Positions 27,790 to 39,935 of a DNA stretch of 64,000 nt are shown piece by piece. The notes below the pieces were generated by a model. It was not told the origin of the DNA and made no database searches. It saw only the letters and a list, made by a program, of their open reading frames with translations. Both the position numbers and the translations under genes were made by a program. Each line of letters opens with the position of its first letter. The stretch's first letter is position 1. Source of the stretch: Tubulanus polymorphus (taxonomy: Eukaryota > Nemertea > Palaeonemertea > Tubulaniformes > Tubulanidae); the NCBI RefSeq assembly GCF_964204645.1, contig NC_134028.1, positions 24,898,153 through 24,962,152 on the forward strand, read 5' to 3'.

Positions 27790-30700
27790 TTAAGTTAAGA
27801 TTATCTGACAGTTTCAAATATCTTCACGGAAACAGTAACAGAATAGGAATGGCGATATTCTCGCGCTTACCGCAATTTGTCCCAGGAGGAAAGAGAACTC
27901 ATTGGCAGCTGAACAAACCAGTTTGATCTTCTTGATTTTATCACCAATCATTTCGTTATCGATGGAATATCCGAATCTTTGTATAGAAAACAAAACAACA
28001 AAAGAATATCGCTGAGAATTTAGTTTATAAATTGAGAAAACTTGTGAAGCGTGGATGATAAAAAATTGGGTGCAGGGTGCAGGCATAAAAGCTATAATCA
28101 TCTGTACCTAGTAATCCAATCATTCTCTTCAGTTTCACCAGATTTATTGCTGTTGTCGAATGTGATATTTTCAATACCATCGCGTTTTGAATGTATTTCG
28201 AACTGAACGAACAAGTCACTTGAACGTCTACCGCCGCCGCTACTGATCTTCTTAAACGTGTAACTAAACTTCAACGCTTTGGAGATCTTTATATTGCACT
28301 TGAGTAATCTGAAATTGAGCGCGGAAAAAAATCTGAAATCGCGGTTGATACCACGCCCTCTATTGTGGTGAAAGTAAGTGAGCTTTTATACGAATAGGTT
28401 TTTATTGTCATAGTCGTTAAAAAGATGAAAGTATCTAAACCAATGATTTTGTGATATCTGGGACAAAACGATCCTCTAAACCGCCCATAATAGTTATTCC
28501 CACATGTCTTTATTTTTCGTATCTTAAATAACATGTTGTTACCCCCTCGACCCTGGTAGATGCGTACGATCTGCAAGAGTCTCAAAATTCAAATCAAAAT
28601 CAAGCAATCAAAAGAAGGATCAATTCCCCCATCGATTAATCAAGATAAAAAATTCTTACGTAATTTTTGTAGAGGTAACATCGTTTTGTCGCTGATGTGA
28701 AGTTCTACGTATTTGAATGGATCCACCTCCGTTGTAACCGTCGTCTGTGACCCAGTGTAGCTGTAAACCGGGCTGATCGTCTGCTGTATACTGACAGGTC
28801 GGTTGATATTGCTGCAGACTCAGGTTACACCACGGCTCGTCAGACACAACCTATTGATAGAGATTCCAAAAATTGACCGCTTCTCCCTACGTACTTTTAT
28901 CTACAGGTAATAGGGTGGCCACTTGCCCCATTCACAAATCCCTCCCCTGCAAGAAATATTGAAATTTTCTACTCACCTGCCCTGATTTGTGAAGCCTGTG
29001 ACCCCAGCCTTGACAGAAAGAGGTCACCAAAGGCACTACTTCAGGACCGTGGATGTATAGACCAGGTTTCAACAAATTCCAGAATCTAGAAATCAAAAGA
29101 AGGATTCATTTTACTCGTAAATATTCATAGAATTTGTGCGAAGTTCGTTTATGCAACTAACTTGATTTCGTTGTCAATAAAATCTTTCGGATTGTGCTCA
29201 TAAGTCCAACCGGGTGCGAATATCGCTACTGATAAATCATGTTCCCTAATCGCAGAAAGTGCCTGAAAATCAAACAAACATAAATATCAGGCGAAGTTAT
29301 CCGTTGTCCGAACTCCTCAGATTATCTATATTATACGCAGCTTACCCTGCACCGACATTCAGGCCCGTATCGTGGCTGATTTTATGGGCAGTTCACTTTT
29401 GTTAAAATGTGGACATTTATTGACAGGCGCCAGTTAAACGCCCGAGTGATGTCAAGACCTCAATGTTTCGAGGCAAGCACACTCGTAAGGCGGCTTCCTA
29501 TGGAGTTCAATGCCATTCCTGTACCAGTAGGCAGTATAGGGCTATAGGACCAAGAGTACATAGGACAAGTCGAAAACGATTTATCTAACTTCTGAAAATA
29601 CATTTTCCAAACGCAAACTTTCATTTATAGGAGTTTGGGAAGTTTACCAGAACCCTCTTAAACCCTCCTTCCACAACAAGTTACAACACCACCAGGTCTC
29701 CTGACATCTCCACCCATGATAAACATTTTACCCTCAACCCCATCAACATTTCATCGCCATATGCCGATGCGAAGATTGTATATAACTGTTTAGTTCTTAC
29801 TTGATTTGAATTAAAGCCGCCTCCCCCTGGACAACCACGTCCAAAAACATCGACACCGACGTAAACATCTCTGAATCGTTCGGCAGCCAGTTCAACCGTG
29901 TCGGGAAAATCTGAACTTTTCCAAGTATAGTTGAGGAATATACCATCGCATACATCGAAATAGCATCTAAATAAGACATGGTAACGACCTACATTATTCA
30001 GGAGAACATGAAAGAGATCTTTATATCTTTAGGACTTCTCTCCGTAACGTTTTACATAAATCTTTAGTATTCACCGAGCGGTTTATACCGAGTTGGCAGG
30101 TACCACTAAGTCAATGTTAGATACCGATTTGAATGATTTTAACACAAGGGTTGATTGAACATTGGTCCACGCTGCAGATTGATCAGCGTAAAACGTACTT
30201 ATTTCTATGGTTAAGTTTATTTTGCCATTTGAGTGCACCGGTATCTGTCACGCTGTCGTACCAAATGACTTCGTAGTTCGGATTCAAGGCGTGTAATTTC
30301 GTCGTCAAACATTTCACGAAACCGACCAGAGCCGCAACTTGACCTTTCTAAGAGAAAAACCAACGAAATGAACACGAGCATTTTTAATGAACGTGAAAAA
30401 TGCATTCAGAACCTGGTGGAATCTGTTTTCAGCCGTGGCTAGCGGATCGTTGAACAGGGAGTTGTCTGCCTGAGATTTTGGAAAAGTGCCCTTCTTGCAA
30501 CTGCCCTTTTTTTGAGATTCACTGCCCCCCAATTCAAATACTAGATACAACTCTGATGCCAAATACAGTAAACGGCATCAACTAAAACGGGCAATCTGGG
30601 ACTGGCAAAATCGATCAGAGCGTGGACATATAAACATGAGGTAATGTCATGAGCGACCCAGTTCAACAGTTGTGAGTTAGAGTTAACTCTGAGTTAAACT

Positions 30701-32007
30701 TAGTTCATTTTCAATGTTTTAACCCAGGGTCAAATCTTAAGTTAAGGATCGGTCAATAATACGTCAAGTCAGAAACTAATTTTTGTTCCAGTTTGTTTGA
30801 CGTCAGAGTTTGCCGTGTCAAGGTTTACTGTACGGTTATCAGTAGTAGGCGGAATTACCGACAAATCCTACATACATCGATTTTATTTTCGATATTTATC
30901 AACCAGCCTTCGAATCCATAAAACTCGACGATCGACACCAACTTATCGACTACCGGCTCGAAATCTTCGAGTAATCGTCGACATCGTTCGGCACCTTCAT
31001 CCCATTCCGTTATTATTGTGCCTGAAACAGAACAAATTCAAGTGGAAGCAGCGGATGATATTCATTCCTTATCGTACTGCCAAGTGCGGATCCAGATGCC
31101 TGCTGTCACCACTGTAGTGGGTACTCCTCAATTTTTCAAACTGTTTCCAAAATGATTTTATGTGGAAAACATTCAAATAATAAAAGAAATCTTAATATCA
31201 ATTTTTTCCAGTTTCCTTCTATCTTAAAATACCTGTTATAGAAATTTAAAAAATGTTTTTTTCCTTTCACCCTATTATTTTTTTCTTGAAAAAATCTGTG
31301 CTTCAAAAAATCAAAAGCAGGGCATACAGAATAATATATGGGACAAAAATTTTGACTTAGAGTGAATAGTATCTGACCTTATGGGTTAGACAGTTTTGGG
31401 AAGAGTGGCTAGAATGCTAGAAACTTACCCAAAACTTTTACCCCGTTGGTATGAGCGGCATTCACCCAACAAGGCGGTGGAATAGTTATAAAATGATGAC
31501 TGAAGTAAACGAATGTATCTATAAACTGCCAATTGTGGAAGTAATAACCATCAATTTTGTTGGTTCCATCAACATACCTACAGTAAAATCAGTAATGATA
31601 ATTTCTACAACTATAGGAAGTAAAAGAAAAATCGATAAATTTGAAACAACGTCCACAAATATGTTTCACTATCAAAAAAGGGGCAAGACTCCAGCAAGGT
31701 TGAGTATTTTTAGCGTTTTTAAGACGTAGTGTAGCCTACAGAAAACGGTTTGGGATAAATCTGGCTAAATTTTGAGACATAGGCCTATGTTCACATTCCG
31801 CAACTTTTTTTCTTACTTATCATCCAAATAGCCACCCTTAAAGTCGTGGCACATCAACGTTTTTGCTTTTGATTTCGTTTTGGAAGACCTGCTGGTATTG
31901 TTGTTGTTGCATTTCAATGATACTCGCGCTCTACATAGTTCGTCATTATGACAAGGTTTCCATGAAGATAACTGATCGAGATTATAAAGGGGCGATATGG
32001 TTGCCAT
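27790..32007 (-). CDS. ENGASE: cytosolic endo-beta-N-acetylglucosaminidase (GH85)
   Basis: Minus-strand exons: 31817-32007, 31429-31577, 30876-31021, 30199-30347, 29801-29966, 29162-29262, 28977-29085, 28660-28850, 28108-28308, 27871-27976 and probably 27790-27804. All junction phases agree, giving about 507 aa. GH85 landmarks in order: TLMCHDFKGGYLDD; WQFIDTFVYFSHHFITIPPP; GWLINIEN (the Asn and Glu of NxE are the catalytic pair in the family); VIWYDSVTDTGALKW; DVCDGIFLNYTW; DVYVGVDVFGRGCPGGGGF; VAIFAPGWTYE; VVPLVTSFCQGWG. The enzyme cuts the chitobiose core of free N-glycans in the cytosol. The start at 32007 is the first Met after an in-frame stop; the N-terminus is shorter than in human (743 aa) and an upstream exon is possible. 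The C-terminal end is uncertain, since the last exon adds only four residues. Confidence 0.93.
30656..30748. mobile_element. MITE family A, partial copy in ENGASE intron 3
   Basis: ACCCAGTTCAACAGTTGTGA through TTTTAACCCAGGGTCAAATC is present. The far terminus is missing. Confidence 0.7.
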
Positions 32008-32673
32008 ATCATTCGCGATCCTTTTATTTCACTTTCAGTCGTTACTTAAAAACCTGTCAATATATCGTTGAAAGAGAAAGTAATAAAATATATTGAATTT
32101 GGAATTATTTCCGGGTCCACGCAGCCTCTGTCACCGCGCGTATTCCCTAAATCGCAGTCTGGGCCTGACACTAAAATCCGGATTCGGATTTAGCCTTGGC
32201 GGCGGGCAGCTCACATGAAGTGCTCGATATCTAACGGTCTTATTCAGGAAGGGAACGATGAAAAACCAATCCTGCCCACTCCAACGATCAAATCCCAAAA
32301 ATCGAATTAAAGAACCTGAACAAATGTAACACGATTTTCCTTCAGTTTTGGAGTCCAGTAGCCACTTTCAAATCCTCAGCACCACTGCCTGGGTCGGTCG
32401 TGGACAGCCTTACATAAGAATTTCAAAAAAATTTCCATCAATAAGGAACGACGAATACATGAATAACTCATCAATTATTTATTCAAATCTAATTGATATT
32501 CAGAAACCATATAATTATTCACATTAGTTAGTAACAACAATTTTACTTTGAGCCAGGGGCTGCAGATGCTCAAAAGTTTGTTAAGAGTTTACCGATGGAC
32601 AGTTGACACAGTGACTATTAAATAGCCATTGTAATAGACTGAAAGGTGTATCGAAAGGTTGTAGGTTTACAGA
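32008..32673. other. spacer between ENGASE and the three-exon minus-strand gene
   Basis: Likely ENGASE 5' flank. Near 32110-32175 there is GC-richer text (GTATTCCCTAAATCGCAGTC and TGGG) that recurs near 34515-34580 as TATTCCCTAAATCACAGCCT, so it is a dispersed repeat. A degraded MITE family B copy lies at about 32560-32640. No exon seen. Confidence 0.5.
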
Positions 32674-34395
32674 TTATTTGGACGGATTTTTCTGTGAAAA
32701 CAACAAACGTTTTTTCCCGATACACTCGACCGGGAATTTAAATCCACCGACAGCTCTCACTTCAGAGCTGTAAAATTTGATCGATTCAAAAAAACCGATT
32801 CCTCCGCCTCGATTAGCCGCGCTCCGAAAACCACAAGGTGTAAACCCCGACAATATATCGGAATTCAACGATACAACAAACAAGTGCAAATTCAAAAAGA
32901 GCCATACTATTACCGCCGTTTCCTCTAAACCATTCGGAACTGGAATCAGGTTTAACTCTTCTGTGGATATAAGGACATCAGAGCGACTGTCATACATGAT
33001 AAGTTTGATTTTATCCTCAGTGATGAGGAAAGTTCTCGAAAAAGGGAAGCCTAAACGCTCACAGTGTCTATTCTTCTCTACAAATCCAAAAGTTATAGCT
33101 TGAGCAGAGGCCTGTTCATTGCAGTCTGCGATGAAATTACAAGCAAATTTTTCCTCGATATTAGTTCGATTATTTTCGGGTGAATCACTGTTTGGGTTTG
33201 TTTCGCACAGAACGGATACTTCGCTTAGGTCATCTTTAATTAGAATGTCTAATTCACCATGCCAGGTATCAGCAGAACCTGAAATATCGAAATACGCTAT
33301 ATTTTTCAACTTTTCAGAGCTTAATCATTTAAAGAGGGTACTTTAGATGCCCACCTGGGAAAACCTGGATCATGCAGTACCGAAAATAAGTAGTGAAAAT
33401 TAGACTAATTTTTCAAGATTTTTTGGAAAATGATGAATCCACCCTGGCTGCTGTATTCTATATTAAAGACCAACAGAACTTGAGGATTAGAATAGATTAC
33501 TAATCAAAACTGACTGCATAGGCTTTTCAGTGATACAGAGTCATGAATGAGATACTTACCAATACAGGTTTTTCCAAGAGAAGGACTTCTTCCACAGCCA
33601 CAGCAACACTTAAATCCAGCGTGTTTTTCTGCTATTAAAGCGCATAATTTCAACTTGCCGAACAAGTGAACACTCAACAGTACCTGAAGGTCTCTTTTAC
33701 ACTTAACACGCTTCAGTCCGTCGCTCAAACACCTCGCATTATCTTGATCTCGCCAAAATCTTTGAAGATCATCAAAAGCTTTTTTTAAAGCAACATTGTG
33801 TCGTTTTTTTTCTAACTGCAATGATACAATAAAAACAAGTCACACAGGTCATCCACACTGTGTATTTCGATATATGGCCGCGACTGTTGCCACTTGGCTT
33901 GCTCAAAACCCAGATAAATGACATATATCTACCAGGAATATAGCCAAAAATAAGCTAATCCTAAAGATATCGGTAGAATAACAATGAAAACTTATCAGTC
34001 ACTATTATGTAGCGTCAGGTACATTATCATTAGTTACTTTTCATCAACAAGCCCTGCACTGTCTCAAAAAAATATTTTGTCTATATCCAATGACCAAAAT
34101 TTGAGAAATTAAGACAAATATTGAAATAATCCCCTGCCTTTACCCACCCAAGCAGAAAATGAAAGCTACTTACCAACTGGGCTTTATCTAAAATAAATGA
34201 ATTCAGCGACTTCAACTTGACCGAATTTACGTCAATTGTTTCGAAAATTGATATTCGAGAGAACGGTCGAGGCGCAACTGACAACGTCTCTGCATTGAAC
34301 TTCACATCGCCCACGATTATCTGGTCGTCGAAGTCGTACAGCTTTGACAAAATATCAGAATCCGATAATTTTGATCCGAATGGTAGGGCGGGCAT
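32674..34395 (-). CDS. uncharacterised three-exon protein, possible PD-(D/E)XK-like nuclease relative
   Basis: Exons 34174-34395, 33560-33815 and 32674-33278 (minus) join in phases 0 and 1 to give 360 aa. The middle exon ends in a Cys-rich knot (GFKCCCGCGRSPSLGKTCIG). The last exon opens with SADTWHGELDILIKDD, then VSVLCE, then NEQASAQAITFGFVEKNRHC, and later KIKLIMYDSRSDVLIST. From memory, the order 'WHGxLDxxL, acidic strand, Q-rich helix followed by IxFxFxxxxRH' resembles a family of uncharacterised invertebrate proteins with a restriction-endonuclease-like core. This is inference only, and a catalytic Lys is not evident. No signal peptide or membrane segment is clear. Strong splice sites and open phases argue for a real gene. 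Confidence 0.72.
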
Positions 34396-35247
34396 CTTAG
34401 CAAGGTTCGGAATATTTCAGATATCTCGTATCAATTGAGTAAGTACTGGAAGTTCCGAGTCACTGCCATGATTTCAAATTGAACCGCAAATAAATTGTGT
34501 TGAATTTGTATTTTTTTTAGGATCCACACGGCCTCGGTCACGGTGGTATTCCCTAAATCACAGCCTGGGACGTACGTTAAAAACCGGATTCAGATTGTAT
34601 ACTGTACGGGCGCCGGGGCCGAGCCGCACTGCGTGCGATTCTCGAACCGAACTCATTTTGTGTCATTCAAGACTGAATCCTTCACTTCACCGAGAATTCA
34701 CTTCACTTCACTGAATCCTTCACCGAGCAATGAAATAAAACTGATTTTCATTCTCTTATACTCTCTTTAGAAGCTGTGCACGACACGCTTTTCGCCGACA
34801 CATTATGACCTGTCCCGGTCTGGAAAGGCGATAGCCAGGAACAAGCCGTGAAAAAAGAAAAGAAAAATATACCAATCGGTCGCTAGATATTTTATATTTT
34901 GTATGAATAGAATGTTCCCTTTGGTTGGGGAACCATTGAAGAGAATGACATCTAGGGAAAGTGTATGCCGGAACTCATTCGTTTATAACGCGTTTTCTTT
35001 GGGGCGCCGATACCACTGTGGCAAGCGAGGACTCTGTGAGGATCCAACCGGGTTCAATGACTCGTTTAATAGTATGTATTTGGTTTTAGGAGGAGGCTTC
35101 CTCAAAACGAACTCATTTTCTGATAGAAAGTCCCAAAAGGTTTAAATTTCAACGTTTCGATTATATCCTAAATCCATCTTTAGAAATGTGGGATTTTCAA
35201 TGGCGTTGTGTTTCATCAAAGGTGAATACAGCTCCACTGGTATCTCC
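34396..35247. other. spacer with dispersed repeats
   Basis: Contains the repeat copy at about 34515-34580 shared with 32110-32175, a short CACTTCACTGAATCCTTCAC-type direct repeat at 34675-34725, and a CACTGTGGCAAGCGAGGA block near 35010 that also occurs near 4495 and 60195 (CTGTGGCAAGTGAGGATCC, CTGCGGCAAGTGAGGA). No gene seen. Confidence 0.45.
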
Positions 35248-37575
35248 TTATAGCACAGTTCCGCTGTCGATGGTTAGAAGTCGGTCAATTTCATCCGGGA
35301 GAATCCGCACATGTTCCGCTTCGCCATCGTTTGTCGTTCCGTCGGAGTCCGGGTATTCAGTTATCGTAACGACCGGTCTTACTTGTCGGTGGCGATCCAG
35401 TAGACTACCGCCGTCTGCAGGCCGACATCTCGCGCTGTCCAAACTACAAAACGAACCGCGCGATTCCAAATCGAATTCGCTGCTCGCCTCGCGAATATTG
35501 TTATCCGCTTTGATAACGACGGTAGATAGCGCTCGGAAGTATCTCGGATGGCATTCTTTCGATATGCTTTTCGTGCGATACACTTCCTTATTCAAAGCTT
35601 TCATCACCGACGGCCGGTAGGCTTTTACTAGTTGATGAATTCGGTAGTTCTGATAGTCGAGTTTCAGCTGGTTGGCTTGTTCGTTGGCGAACATCTCGCT
35701 GAGCTGCGGAACAAGCGTGGCGCAAAGCGTGATCACCGATGTCAACACTAACGTGATTTCGCTGCGTTCGTCTTCCTCCTGATTGAAAACGGTCATCGTG
35801 AACATAACCAGACAAATGAACAACAACGAACCGAACAAACCCAAGACGGCTTTCTTCAGATTCTCCCGAAACGGGCTCAATTCGTTGCAGATGTAAAAGA
35901 ACAGCTTGCGCTGCACCATCGGCACGTGATTTTCATCGTTAAAAACGATCACTTTATCACCGCGGATCCAATCGTAATAACACGTTACTCGATCTTGATC
36001 GTGCATCACTTGTTTCTCGTGGTCGTGGTATTCCAGTCTCGACGTAGTAATGAATTTGCCTTTGTTCGCGTTGATTTCCTCGGATAAACTTTCCTTGAAA
36101 ATCGTCCTCTGTATTTCGGTGTACGTGCTTTTCATGTTAGCGAACATCTTGAAGACGTAGTACGCAACCATACCCAATCCCGTCAACCAAGGCGTCATTA
36201 TATCGATATTGATTACTAGGCCGCTCAAAACGTAAATTATAATGTGAAATATACTGTAAGTAACGGTGAAACTACCGATGAATATGGTCACCGACAAACA
36301 TTTGACTAAACGCTCGATTATCTTCTCCAGATTCGCGATCAACGACACGCTTTGTTTTTCTATGCAAAGCACGACCATAATTCGAACCAGTAAACGTCGG
36401 ATGCAGGCCACTTCCGTCAACCACCACCACGCGACCAAGAGCAGGTTGAAGAAAGCGATAGCCAAAAGGCAGACGCCAATCTTATACGGCCAGTGCAGTT
36501 TTGTTGTTAACGACCAGGCAATCGGCATGCTTCTTAAATTGAAAGATATTTTGTCTGTAGTGTTTAGATAGTCTAGGATGTAGGGTATGTGCGAGTATTG
36601 ATAAAGCCACATTCCTATCAGTCCGTACTGCACCAAAAACACAGCCGTAAAAGATAACTTATTTGAACAGACATTCATTCGCACGTTACAAAATGTCCAC
36701 ACCGACACGGCTGCGTCGTAAGCCAACAGGTTTCTAGGCTCTACCAGTATCGTCTGACCAGACATCGGACCTTGATCTCCCTTTATCCGATAGTGATTTA
36801 TTTTCACGTGTCTGTTAGTCAGGTAACTAGCGATACCGTGCGAGTAGCGATTCGGATGAAAATCGGGCCAAAGGAAAATCAAATACAGAGCAATCACGGG
36901 TAGGATGATACCGACTGAAAACATTATTTTTCGTATGGTTACGTGTTTTTCGTGTGAGGTCGGCGCGCACATGTCGTTAGTAACGTTTAACACGTCGTCC
37001 ATACAACAGTCCATCCCTATTCCGACCATACCGCCGCCTACAAACGATTCGTGAGTGAAAGCGCTTCTGCAAATGAACGAATTCTGTCGATCTCGCGATA
37101 GTTTCACCAGTAATTCGTATATCAACGCATATCGACATTTATAATGAAGCCCCATCAGACATTTCTGCGGCGTTTCCGCAATTTCTAAATTCATTTCTTT
37201 GACTTTAAGCGATAGTAGTCCGAGCGATAGTATGTCGTAATCGATGGGCATGTCTAAGATGAATTTACCCTTTTCCGACATCCACATCCACCAGTTCGGG
37301 TTGAAAGTTAAATCCGCTCCGTGAACTTCCAATTCCGGTCCCTTCAAGTGGAAATAGACTAAGTGGGCGTTGACGTGGATTAGGTGTTCGAATTTACTGC
37401 TCGTGTTGGCGCCATCTATTATGGTTAAGTTGCACGGATGCGATTGATAATCGAGTTTACATTGTTCCACAACATGACTGGAAAATGTGTATAAACCATT
37501 TGAAAAAGTCAAAGATGAATAACAAATCAATACGAACAGCATTGATGGGAATGCCACAGTATCCGGGAACAACAT
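35248..37575 (-). CDS. uncharacterised intronless multi-pass membrane protein, 775 aa
   Basis: One uninterrupted coding exon. An AG (TTTTACAG|GACTATG) precedes the start, so a 5' UTR exon is likely. Residues 9-26 form a signal peptide or first helix. An extracellular domain of about 190 residues follows, with Cys at 39, 48, 139, 147, 169, 190, 191 and 203 and N-glycosylation sites (NLT, NTS, NVT). Hydrophobic segments lie near 216-236, 306-326, 364-386, 428-455, 460-480, 575-597 and 606-625. Between about 480 and 570 is a long soluble loop with YYDWIRGDKVIVFNDENHVP. The C-terminal 130 residues are polar and end ILPDEIDRLLTIDSGTVL. I recognise no enzyme, channel or receptor signature and assign no function. 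Confidence 0.85.
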   Translation of the reverse strand: MLFPDTVAFPSMLFVLICYSSLTFSNGLYTFSSHVVEQCKLDYQSHPCNLTIIDGANTSSKFEHLIHVNAHLVYFHLKGPELEVHGADLTFNPNWWMWMSEKGKFILDMPIDYDILSLGLLSLKVKEMNLEIAETPQKCLMGLHYKCRYALIYELLVKLSRDRQNSFICRSAFTHESFVGGGMVGIGMDCCMDDVLNVTNDMCAPTSHEKHVTIRKIMFSVGIILPVIALYLIFLWPDFHPNRYSHGIASYLTNRHVKINHYRIKGDQGPMSGQTILVEPRNLLAYDAAVSVWTFCNVRMNVCSNKLSFTAVFLVQYGLIGMWLYQYSHIPYILDYLNTTDKISFNLRSMPIAWSLTTKLHWPYKIGVCLLAIAFFNLLLVAWWWLTEVACIRRLLVRIMVVLCIEKQSVSLIANLEKIIERLVKCLSVTIFIGSFTVTYSIFHIIIYVLSGLVINIDIMTPWLTGLGMVAYYVFKMFANMKSTYTEIQRTIFKESLSEEINANKGKFITTSRLEYHDHEKQVMHDQDRVTCYYDWIRGDKVIVFNDENHVPMVQRKLFFYICNELSPFRENLKKAVLGLFGSLLFICLVMFTMTVFNQEEDERSEITLVLTSVITLCATLVPQLSEMFANEQANQLKLDYQNYRIHQLVKAYRPSVMKALNKEVYRTKSISKECHPRYFRALSTVVIKADNNIREASSEFDLESRGSFCSLDSARCRPADGGSLLDRHRQVRPVVTITEYPDSDGTTNDGEAEHVRILPDEIDRLLTIDSGTVL

Positions 37576-39387
37576 AGTCCTGTAAAAGATGACATCAAAA
37601 GACGTTTATAATGTAACATGAAATGACTCTTTGACATCAAATGTAGCATGACGCTTTGGCGATACACTAAAATATCAAAAATAGATGGCAGAGGTATATT
37701 TTCGGCTATAAAGTTTTGTTAATGTCCCGTTAACAGAAACTTAGATCAATTCAAACTTTTTTAACGACCTCAGAACCTCCAGATCAAAATAGTCAGTGTA
37801 CCACAGACAATAAGGCACGGACGCTTTTGGATATTGAACTGGGAAGGTTGGATACACTAGGATCGTTAAGTTACGGAGAGTACGGTGAATACAACTTCAG
37901 GACTGAGTGAAGAGACGTCAGCTGCCCATCTGTACTGGCCATTTTAAGACTTATATCAAGCATATATACTACCAAAACTGACCGAGCCATGGCATCTGAT
38001 GTTCGTTCAAACAGAGTTGCAATAGACATTAGTCCGTTCAACTAGTGCACCGTCTCCAATGAGAGGACCTTACCTTTTTCTTCAGTGGCGGACGTAGCTC
38101 CAATTAGTCTGACGCTAGTATCCCCGACTTAGAAATAGTAATTTCAACTGCTTTCATGACACTGTCTTCACTTTTCCTTTTTGTAAATATTTGCTGAAAT
38201 GCTTGTTCGCAATGTTACAGCACGCGCTCACCTATTATACAGGAGGTTTTCTACTTTAAATATGCTGCCGCGTTCATCTGCATCGCATTATAAGCAGTAG
38301 AAACGATAAATTCTCGTAACTTTTAAAATCATTACGAAATCATTTACATGTTACTCATATTTGTTTTTCATATACATGGTTTTCAAGTACGCCTAGCGCC
38401 AGATTGTTTCCTTACAAACATCGTTATATATAATATTATTCACAATTTGATTAATGGTTTTTCTCGGATGTGTCAGATTTTGACTCGCTTTTCGTTCTGG
38501 AGTTTACCGTCGATGGATCGATTTAATTACGACGCAAAAGATGTAGATTGAGGGTGAAAATAGAGATATAGGATAGAAGAGGGTAGGACAAGAGTGAATA
38601 TAGAATTAGTGAGCTATAGGTAGGGGAGATGTGAGATAAGACATAAGTCATACACCTACAGATCAGCACCTGGAATCCCAAAAACTGGTTTCAAAGATCG
38701 GTCTTAACATTGAACTCGGTGTTAAGTCAGTTGCATTCAATATAATTGAACTGCAAATTATAGGCCTATAGCATAGCGGTTTCTTATTTGTTTCACACAA
38801 TCAAATACACTCAAGAAGTCGTTACACTACTTCGTCTCTGTTGCTATCTTTAAGTCGTCATTTTTTCGAGTCTCAATTCGTATTCGCAATCCGATGAGTG
38901 AAAGTCGTAATTAAGACATCGTTAGTCAGTAACATATTGATCGTCCCAATCTACGACGATTTGAAGTGAGTAGAATCTGCGCCATATTGCTTGCAAACAT
39001 TCTACGTTGTCGCAGAATGTTCAATTCAGAATTTAGATAGTCGTAAATTACCTAATTGATAGACAAAAAAGGGTGAACGACCAATACATATTTAAAAGAC
39101 CAGACATTACACATTGATACGTGCATTAATTACCATATAGATTTTACTTATATTCATTGACGTTTATAACGTGAACGTATTCATTTTTTATTCATTCATA
39201 CTTTGCATTTCACGCGTTTGAGCCATGAAGAAAACATTAGATTGCTGTTTCATTTCTCCCCCGGCCTTTCAACTAACTAGCTAGAATGAAACGATATCAT
39301 CGTATCGCTCAGAACTCTGAAAGGGCACATAGATCCAGTTTCAGAATTTCAAAAGTACAGACTCTAAAGTTTATTAGTTTATTAGGT
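37576..39387. other. spacer between divergent 775-aa gene and GHDC
   Basis: Should contain both promoters. AT-rich with no exon I can support. Open frames near 38348-38551 carry no recognisable motif. Confidence 0.5.
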
Positions 39388-39556
39388 TTTGCTAGGGCGC
39401 TAAAACGAATTTTATGGAGCAAAAATGAAAAAACATAGAGCAAAAACGAATGTTTTCGTTTTTGCTCTATAATATTTCGTTTTTGCGCGGTTAAATTCGT
39501 TTTTGCGCCCTAGCAAAAACGAAATGTTCGTTTTTGCTCTATAAGTTTCGTTTTGT
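39388..39556. repeat. nested palindromes built on CGTTTTTGCTCTAT
   Basis: GCTAGGGCGCTAAAACGAAT near the left faces ATTCGTTTTTGCGCCCTAGC. Inside and to the right, AGAGCAAAAACGAATG and TTTTCGTTTTTGCTCT repeat in both orientations (39438-39469 and 39514-39545). Confidence 0.85.
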
Positions 39557-39935
39557 GTTTTTCTATAATCGAGGTCGTGTAAAAATTATTGTATTTGGCC
39601 CTATCAGCCACCAAACATAAGGTAGAAAAAGATGTCTATATTGTAAAAAATTCACACCTGTTAATCTTTCTTTCGTATAATCTAATTTTTGTGAAATGCA
39701 AGTAAATTCATTCTCATTCATAAATGTACAGTTAATCAAGTAATCGTACGTGAATAATTTGAACTCTGACTATGACTTCATAGAGTCCCACTGCATATCT
39801 TAGTATCCGACATATTCTGAACTACATTTCTAGTTTTCAAACGGCACAACTGTGAACTTTGCACGTAACGAACAACTGCGACTATAATCATAGTCTGCAA
39901 ACGATAGAGCTCTTATGTAATACGGCGGCACGAAC

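Noticed and set aside
32777-33346. Plus-strand open frames at 32.8-33.3 kb
   Set aside because: They are antisense shadows of the third exon of the minus-strand gene.
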